A stretch of DNA of 64,000 nt. Origin: Paenibacillus sp. Its GTDB lineage: Bacteria; Bacillota; Bacilli; Paenibacillales; Paenibacillaceae. Under the pieces are notes generated by a model. That model worked only from the letters and a program-made list of their open reading frames with translations. It had not been told where the DNA came from and did no database searches. Both the position numbers and the translations under genes were made by a program. The DNA is taken from the NCBI GenBank assembly GCA_031254035.1, contig JAIRVF010000055.1, positions 1 to 64,000 on the forward strand, in the 5' to 3' direction. Positions 59,207-64,000 of the stretch are shown here, one piece after another. Numbering within the stretch: position 1 is the stretch's first letter; each line of letters begins with the position of its first letter.

Positions 59207-59287
59207 CGTTTTGATTGCTTGCGCAATTCGGCTCCTCCTTTCCGCATTTTTTTGCCGAAAATGAGCAAAAGGGGCAATTTACCGCAA

Positions 59288-59313
59288 CAAAAAACCGGCC
59301 CTAATGGCCGGCT
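59288..59313 (-). terminator. Hairpin terminator just before the tail genes
   Basis: CCGGCC pairs with GGCCGG around a 5-nt loop; six T follow on the minus strand. It stands between ArpU and the first tail gene. Confidence 0.75.
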
Positions 59314-59785
59314 TACATTCGACTGTGCGTCTTCGGTTTGCCCTCTTGTTTTCATTTCCGATAATACTATCTTACATCCTTAAATCGGATGCGCTGATGG
59401 TAAAGCGGACGAATAATAGCGTTTTGGCGGATGGAAAACGTATGAATATATGTTCGCATTTCGTTAAATGCTTGCTCTCTATAATAGAAACCAAAACACC
59501 GTTAACAAGATAATTAGCTTTTTAATATCCGAAAAAAAGAAAAAAGGACCGGGTCTCCCCGATCCTTTCATATAAGAATTTTGAAAATCCTGATATAAGT
59601 AAAGCGCCTGTCGATGTACTCTCAAAGAAATGTGTGAATCTGCACAAGCCTTAGGCTATATTCTAATGGGCATTGTTGGTGGCGACCGTGAGATCATATC
59701 AATAGATATCGTTCGATCAATTCATGCAAACCACGCCAGGTGTAGCGACATAAATAGTTCATGCGAAATGTTTGCTTCTATAATT
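59314..59785. other. Non-coding gap between ArpU and the tail operon
   Basis: Except for the second hairpin I see no gene. A 65-codon plus-strand frame at 59630 overlaps ArpU antisense and lacks a ribosome site. The tail operon promoter must lie near 59230-59290 or transcription must read through both hairpins. Confidence 0.5.
59538..59568 (-). terminator. Hairpin terminator after ArpU
   Basis: On the minus strand AAAGGATCGGGG pairs imperfectly with CCCGGTCCTTT, followed by T. Second of two terminators in the ArpU-to-tail gap. Confidence 0.7.
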
Positions 59786-60256
59786 CTAGCCCACCGTTAC
59801 CCGCTTCTGCAGCTCTTCCAGCTTTAGCAATCCACGGTCCGCAAAGGCCAGCGCCATTTTATAAAACGCCCGGGCCCGGATTTTTGTATACGTATCTTTG
59901 CTCACTGGCGGATCCAAAATGTAATTGTACACTTTATAATCGAACACATCGTCCTGCTTCATATAACGTTCGCGGATAATCAGCCGTTCCCGTTCTCCAA
60001 GTCGCTCCACTATCGTCTCGATCATCTCGCAGTAGGCCCTTCGGGCTGCAGGCACGTCCACATTGTGAACGGCAATTTGCGCCGTCTGATCGGAGGTAAC
60101 ATTTGTCGGCCCATGAAAACGTTCGGTGTAGGAAGCGGTAATGCTGGCTTCTTTCGCTTCAAACGTGATGGTTTTGTAAATCCGGTATTTTTCAAGTAAA
60201 GCCTCGACGGCGGTTTGTGTTTTACGGCGGTCCAGTTCTGGTAGAAGTTTGTCCAT
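59786..60256 (-). CDS. ArpU-like phage late regulator
   Basis: 156 residues. Region-4-like sequence GERERLIIRERYMKQDDVFD with VSKDTYTKIRARAFYKMALA fits the ArpU/RinA-type phage late-gene activators. AAGGAGCG precedes the ATG. Faces the tail operon and is divergent from XRE, so it probably connects repressor release to tail expression. Confidence 0.82.
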   Translation of the reverse strand: MDKLLPELDRRKTQTAVEALLEKYRIYKTITFEAKEASITASYTERFHGPTNVTSDQTAQIAVHNVDVPAARRAYCEMIETIVERLGERERLIIRERYMKQDDVFDYKVYNYILDPPVSKDTYTKIRARAFYKMALAFADRGLLKLEELQKRVTVG

Positions 60257-60413
60257 TAGGTATGCGCTCCTTCATTTCAAAAGTAAAAATAATATCTGGC
60301 TTGTTCGCATTTTTGTTCGTATAATAATGTTAACATACCACTTTCTGGAACGTATCGTAAACCAGCAAATTTGAATCTTTTTTGTGGATAAGGATGATAT
60401 TCCTCTCTTTTAT

Positions 60414-60457
60414 TGCCATTTGGTATAGATTTCATTTCTTTTCTTTACCTTTTGGTA
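60414..60457. promoter_or_regulatory. Two operator-like palindromes in the divergent control region
   Basis: TGCCATTTGGTA at 60414-60425 and TACCTTTTGGTA at 60446-60457, 32 bp (three helical turns) apart. Likely targets of the XRE protein; 60257-60544 contains the ArpU and XRE promoters. Two TTGTTCG copies lie at 60300-60319. Confidence 0.5.
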
Positions 60458-60544
60458 GCACAGCGGTATAGTAAACGGGAAAGGACCCTAGTTTGTACTC
60501 GGGATTTGATGGAAATCTCGACCTATTAAAGGAGTGGACATATT

Positions 60545-60997
60545 GTGGAAAACGAGTTTGGAAGCCTGTTAAAACAACTGCGGGAGCAAAATGGAATGTC
60601 AATCAACCAACTGGCTGAGGCAGCCGGGATCAGCAACTCACAAATATCCAGAATGGAAAACGGTGTACGCGGCGTCCCTAAAGCCCCAACCATCCGCAAA
60701 TTGGCCGAAGCGCTGAATACTTCGTATGAAGAGCTGATGACTGCAGCAGGTTATTTGGAAGGGGCAATCGACCTGAACGCTAGTGTAGCGGAACAATCAC
60801 CAGAGTGGGCTACCCCGAAGGACAGACGTGATTTCAAAAAAATGCTGGAAGAAGACGACGAGCTGATGTTTGACGGGATTCCTCTGGATCAGGAAGATCG
60901 GCAGCGGGTCAAGGATGTGTTGACCGGACTGTTCTGGGAAGCCAAGCAAATGAATAAAAGAAAGAAAAACAATAACGGAACACCGGATGGGAAGTAA
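60545..60997 (+). CDS. XRE family repressor of the tail cluster
   Basis: 150 residues. Helix-turn-helix at 8-60: LLKQLREQNGMSINQLAEAA, ISNSQISRMENG, TIRKLAEALNTSYEELM. The rest is a charged linker (DLNASVAEQSPEW) and lysine-rich end. It is divergent from ArpU and adjoins an ImmA/IrrE peptidase, the classic repressor/anti-repressor pair of induced mobile elements. Confidence 0.9.
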   Translation: MENEFGSLLKQLREQNGMSINQLAEAAGISNSQISRMENGVRGVPKAPTIRKLAEALNTSYEELMTAAGYLEGAIDLNASVAEQSPEWATPKDRRDFKKMLEEDDELMFDGIPLDQEDRQRVKDVLTGLFWEAKQMNKRKKNNNGTPDGK

Positions 60998-61049
60998 CTC
61001 ACACCACGTAGACAACTTTCGATTACAACCGACAAAGCAGGTGAACACT

Positions 61050-61472
61050 GTGGATGAGATGATTCGGAAGTTAATCCGCAAACATAAGACCAGATGCCCT
61101 TTCGAGCTTGCGCATGCGCTTGGTGTACATATCCGTTATACCGATCTAGGAAAATCGACTAAAGGGCTGTATTACCGCAAGCTGCGGAGACGTTTTATCG
61201 TCATACATAACCAGCTTTCCCCCGAATGGCAAAGATTCGTATGTGCGCATGAGCTCGGCCATGACCGGCTGCATAAAGGCATCAGTCGTTTTTTCCTGGA
61301 GGAGCATTCATATTTCGCCCCAGGCAAGTTTGAACAGCAGGCCAACCGGTTCGCCATTCTCCTGTTAACGGCGGATACAACGATGGAACAAGAGGAAACG
61401 GTTCAAGATTACTGCCGGCGGAATGGCATCCCGCAAGAAATGTGCAAGTTTTATTCAACCATAGGACAATAA
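61050..61472 (+). CDS. ImmA/IrrE family metallopeptidase (likely anti-repressor)
   Basis: 140 residues from GTG 61050 (GCAGGTG site); the frame opens at 60987, overlapping the repressor gene. Zinc site HELGHDRLHKG, then the EHSYFAPGKFEQQANRFAIL block typical of the family. ImmA cuts XRE repressors (established for ICEBs1 and phi105), which would release the tail genes. DNA damage as the trigger is inferred. Confidence 0.9.
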   Translation: MDEMIRKLIRKHKTRCPFELAHALGVHIRYTDLGKSTKGLYYRKLRRRFIVIHNQLSPEWQRFVCAHELGHDRLHKGISRFFLEEHSYFAPGKFEQQANRFAILLLTADTTMEQEETVQDYCRRNGIPQEMCKFYSTIGQ

Positions 61473-61570
61473 TTGGTTCCTTGGTCTTATTACTCCCCTT
61501 CCCATTTGTCTATTAGAATGGAATAGTAGGAAAATTTTATCTATTTACTATAGGGAGGTTATGAAGCTAC

Positions 61571-63517
61571 ATGGTCAAAAGTAAATGGTTCGCTTCTCTT
61601 CTGTTGAGTACAGGGCTGCTGGCAGGTTCCATCGGAACAGCCGCCGCGGCGGAAGGGACCCCGGGTGAAGCGAGTGCGACAGCGCCAAGCGGCAAACATA
61701 TCACCATCCTGCACACTAATGACACACATGCGCGTGCAGTCGCCTCTTCACCTGAAATGGGTTATCCCAAGGTAAAAGGAATTTTCGATCAATACCGCAG
61801 CCAAAATCCGGACACGCTGACACTGGATGCCGGCGATACCTTACACGGTACGCCGTTTGCCACGCTGGTTCGCGGCGAAAGCGTCGTCAAGGTTATAAAC
61901 GAAATGGGTTACGACGCCATGGTTCCCGGCAACCATGATTTCAACTACGGATGGAACCATTTGGTCGAGCTGTCCCAGAAGCTTAAATTCCCGATCATTA
62001 GCTCAAACGTAAAAAAATCAGATGGAACGGATCTCTTTAAACCTTATATCATTAAAGAAATAGACGGCGTCAAAATTGGAATCATCGGCTTCAGTACGCC
62101 GGAAACCGCTTATAAAACAAGTCCTAAAAACGTGGAGGGCCTTAAGTTTATCGATCCGGCCGGCGAAGCCAAAAAGACGGTAAACGAGTTGAAGGGCAAA
62201 GTAGACGTGATCATCGGTGTCGGCCACCTGGGCATGGACAAGTCCAGTATCGACACCAGCCTGAAGCTGGTGAAAGAAGTGCCGGGCATCGATGTTTTCA
62301 TCGACGGACACAGCCATACCGTGCTTGAACATGGCATGCAAGCCGACAACAACACGCTGATTGCCAGCACCGGTGAATATACTAAAAATGTCGGTGTTGT
62401 TGATCTTTGGGTAGATGGTGGCAAGGTCGTGAAAAAAGAAGCGAAGCTGATCAACGAGAAACAGGCGGCGGATATCAAACCTGATCAAAAACTCGAAGCG
62501 CTCGTGGCTTCCATCCAAAAGGAACAAGAGCCAATTCTGAAAGAAAAGCTCGGCGAGACGCTAGTCAAACTTGAGGGCTCCCGCGAAAAAGTCCGTACTG
62601 GCGAAACCAATCTCGGTGATCTCCTGACCGATGCCATACGTGACGTAAGCAAGTCCGATATCACCATAACGAACGGCGGTGGCATCCGCGCTTCCATCGA
62701 AGCCGGAACCATCACCAAGGGAAATGTTATCACTGTACTGCCATTTGGCAACCAGATCGTATCGCTTAAAGTTACCGGCGAGGACATCGTAGCCGCACTT
62801 GAAAACGGTGTGTCCGACTATCCGGAGTCCAAAGGCGGATTCCCGCAAGTATCCGGCATCAGCTTTAAAATCGACAAAGCAAAACCAAAAGGTAGCCGCG
62901 TCCACTCTGTCATGGTTGGCGATAAAGCCATTGATCCGAAAGCCACTTATACGTTGGCTACAAATGACTTCATGTCGATCGGCGGCGACGAATACAAGAT
63001 GTTCAGTAAATATCCTCAAGCCGGTATGTACGGTGCGTTGGATGAGGCGCTGATCACTTACATTCAAAAAGGCGGCAAAGTAGCGGCTGAAGCTCAAGGA
63101 CGTATCACGGAAGGTGCTGCCCCTGCAGCTCCGGCTCCACAACCAGAGCCAACCAAGCCCGACACAACCGTAAAACCAACGGAACCTGTCGTTACGCCAC
63201 AGCCTGACACAACTGTAAAACCAACAGAGCCTGTCGTTACACCTCAGCCTGACACAACTGTAAAACCAACAGAGCCTGTCATTACGCCGCAGCCTGACAC
63301 AACTGTAAAACCAACAAAACCTGCCATTACGCCGCAGCCTGAACCATCCAAACCGGCTCCGGTTCCTGCAGAAAACATCTATATTGTAAAAAAAGGCGAC
63401 TCCCTCTACTCCATTTCCCAAAAATACGGAACGACTTGGAGAGTGCTGCAAAACCTGAACCATATCAAAAATGCCAACCTGATCTATCCGGGGCAAAAAA
63501 TTAAACTGCCGGCTTAA
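61571..63517 (+). CDS. Secreted 5'-nucleotidase / UDP-sugar hydrolase with LysM domain
   Basis: 648 residues. Signal peptide (LLSTGLLAGSIGTAAAA), metallophosphatase domain with HTNDTHARAV, DAGDTLHG and VPGNHDFNYG, C-terminal 5-nucleotidase domain (GTITKGNVITVLPFGNQIVS), a proline-rich linker made of four 15-residue repeats, and one LysM domain (IVKKGDSLYSISQKYGTTWR). It frees phosphate and nucleosides from nucleotides outside the cell, held to the wall by LysM rather than by a sortase motif. Confidence 0.93.
   Translation: MVKSKWFASLLLSTGLLAGSIGTAAAAEGTPGEASATAPSGKHITILHTNDTHARAVASSPEMGYPKVKGIFDQYRSQNPDTLTLDAGDTLHGTPFATLVRGESVVKVINEMGYDAMVPGNHDFNYGWNHLVELSQKLKFPIISSNVKKSDGTDLFKPYIIKEIDGVKIGIIGFSTPETAYKTSPKNVEGLKFIDPAGEAKKTVNELKGKVDVIIGVGHLGMDKSSIDTSLKLVKEVPGIDVFIDGHSHTVLEHGMQADNNTLIASTGEYTKNVGVVDLWVDGGKVVKKEAKLINEKQAADIKPDQKLEALVASIQKEQEPILKEKLGETLVKLEGSREKVRTGETNLGDLLTDAIRDVSKSDITITNGGGIRASIEAGTITKGNVITVLPFGNQIVSLKVTGEDIVAALENGVSDYPESKGGFPQVSGISFKIDKAKPKGSRVHSVMVGDKAIDPKATYTLATNDFMSIGGDEYKMFSKYPQAGMYGALDEALITYIQKGGKVAAEAQGRITEGAAPAAPAPQPEPTKPDTTVKPTEPVVTPQPDTTVKPTEPVVTPQPDTTVKPTEPVITPQPDTTVKPTKPAITPQPEPSKPAPVPAENIYIVKKGDSLYSISQKYGTTWRVLQNLNHIKNANLIYPGQKIKLPA
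63158..63337 (+). repeat. Four 45-bp tandem repeats in the nucleotidase linker
   Basis: Four units at 63158, 63203, 63248 and 63293, each coding PDTTVKPTEPVVTPQ or a near form (last unit PTKPAITPQ). Units differ at few positions, so the array is probably young and variable in copy number. Confidence 0.9.
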
Positions 63518-63533
63518 CCGGCAGCGCACAACC

Positions 63534-63583
63534 AAAAGGAGCTGTACCCGCGCCTGCAAGGCGATTCGGTACAGCTCCTTTTT
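63534..63583. terminator. Bidirectional terminator after the nucleotidase gene
   Basis: AAAAGGAGCTGTACC pairs with GGTACAGCTCCTTTT; a smaller hairpin CTGCCGG/CCGGCAG at 63506-63524 has the nucleotidase stop in its loop. Confidence 0.85.
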
Positions 63584-63601
63584 CATAACATTACTTGGGA
63601 T

Positions 63602-64000
63602 TTATGAAAGAACCCCGTTCCGGATATGCGTCGCCGCAAAATTCAGTGGATTAAACCAGTTGCCGCTCTTAGCCCAGGTAGGATCCAGAGGAACCCATTT
63701 TTCCTTTTCACTTAAGAAAACTTCATTCCAGGCATGCGGGCCATAACCACCCTGACCGTTATAACCCTGTCCGGTAACGACCCGGACTTGCAGTCCTTGC
63801 GAACGGGCCATCATAGCGTAAAGGCGGGCATAGTCGATGCAGACCCCTTTTCTCGTATCGAACGTGTTCTGCGGAGTTTGCTCATGCCAGATGCCCTTTT
63901 GCTCATAGTCATCGACCTTCCCATGGTCGTATTGCACTCTTGAGCCTACCCAGTCATACAGCCGTCTTGCCTTTTCCTCGTCTGACTTTGCCCCTTTGAC
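63602..64000 (-). CDS. Transglutaminase-like protein, C-terminal part only
   Basis: The frame is open to the window edge, so the start is outside; about 132 residues are visible. Catalytic Cys in TRKGVCIDYA, His in GPHAWNEVFL and Asp in PLDPTWAKS form the transglutaminase-core triad. It may be a peptidase or amidase of the wall; no further assignment. Confidence 0.85.
   Translation of the reverse strand, partial: VKGAKSDEEKARRLYDWVGSRVQYDHGKVDDYEQKGIWHEQTPQNTFDTRKGVCIDYARLYAMMARSQGLQVRVVTGQGYNGQGGYGPHAWNEVFLSEKEKWVPLDPTWAKSGNWFNPLNFAATHIRNGVLS

Noticed and set aside
59630..59827. 65-codon plus-strand frame in the ArpU-to-tail gap
   Set aside because: Overlaps ArpU antisense, has no ribosome site and matches no family that I know.
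60300..60319. TTGTTCG repeats considered as a LexA (SOS) box
   Set aside because: The two copies are direct, not inverted with a 4-bp spacer, so the CGAAC-N4-GTTCG form is not met.
45036..61472. Complete prophage
   Set aside because: No integrase, terminase, portal, capsid, replication genes or attachment repeats could be found; the tail, lysis and control genes alone are present.

Overview
The window reads as chromosome of an endospore-forming, low-to-moderate GC Bacillota, most likely Paenibacillus or a close relative. Support for this: an SspH-type small acid-soluble spore protein, a SleB-type cell wall hydrolase, YitT, YhgE/Pip and LCP proteins, a UPF0173 hydrolase, a Ku/LigD repair set and a PBSX-style tail cluster. 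The genus is an inference. Both edges cut a gene: a phosphotransferase on the left and a transglutaminase-like protein on the right.

Positions 1-34.5 kb are housekeeping and envelope genes. 451-973 is a small sporulation unit. 1175-5009 carries non-homologous end joining as three genes (Ku, LigD ligase, LigD polymerase), with an opposing membrane-protein gene between the two LigD halves. Next come YitT, YnfA, cardiolipin synthase, a LytM peptidase followed by a bactofilin, an ABC exporter, and an LCP protein with a polyprenyl-phosphate sugar transferase. An XRE regulator has four 15-bp operator-like palindromes in front of it. The large GOGAT subunit follows, then YhgE/Pip with a TetR regulator, a UgtP-like glycosyltransferase, a SleB-type hydrolase, ThpR, a 2-hydroxyacid dehydrogenase, a THUMP-type RNA methyltransferase, dGTPase, and an ECF sigma/anti-sigma pair behind a likely self-regulated promoter.

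Positions 34.5-44.4 kb carry a five-gene oligopeptide ABC transporter (ATPases, binding protein, permeases) and the glycerol genes glpK and glpD. A CcpA-like site lies in front of glpK.

Positions 45.0-61.5 kb are the most interesting part: a contractile phage-tail cluster in PBSX (Xkd) order with tail completion, sheath, tube, frameshifted assembly chaperone, tape measure, LysM tail protein, hub, baseplate, fibre, XhlA, holin and GH25 endolysin. I see no terminase, portal, capsid, protease or integrase, so it is best read as an R-type tailocin (phage-tail-like bacteriocin). An ArpU-like gene, two hairpin terminators and a divergent XRE plus ImmA/IrrE pair sit at its upstream end. Its last two genes, translationally coupled to the endolysin, resemble the two-subunit sigma factor SigO/RsoA: one protein has the region-4 part and the other a region-2-like part. 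A split sigma factor built into a tailocin lysis operon is the leading candidate for an undescribed system. An A_AAA_AAC slippery site at the end of the chaperone gene leads directly into a 52-codon -1 frame.

Two families of non-coding dispersed repeats run through the window. Family A has four copies (about 6.1, 38.2, 44.7 and 47.0 kb). Family B has two full copies of about 190 bp (28.35 and 42.7 kb) and one remnant (8.3 kb). They sit between genes of single operons, including between the holin and the endolysin. The right end holds a secreted 5'-nucleotidase with 45-bp repeats and a LysM domain.
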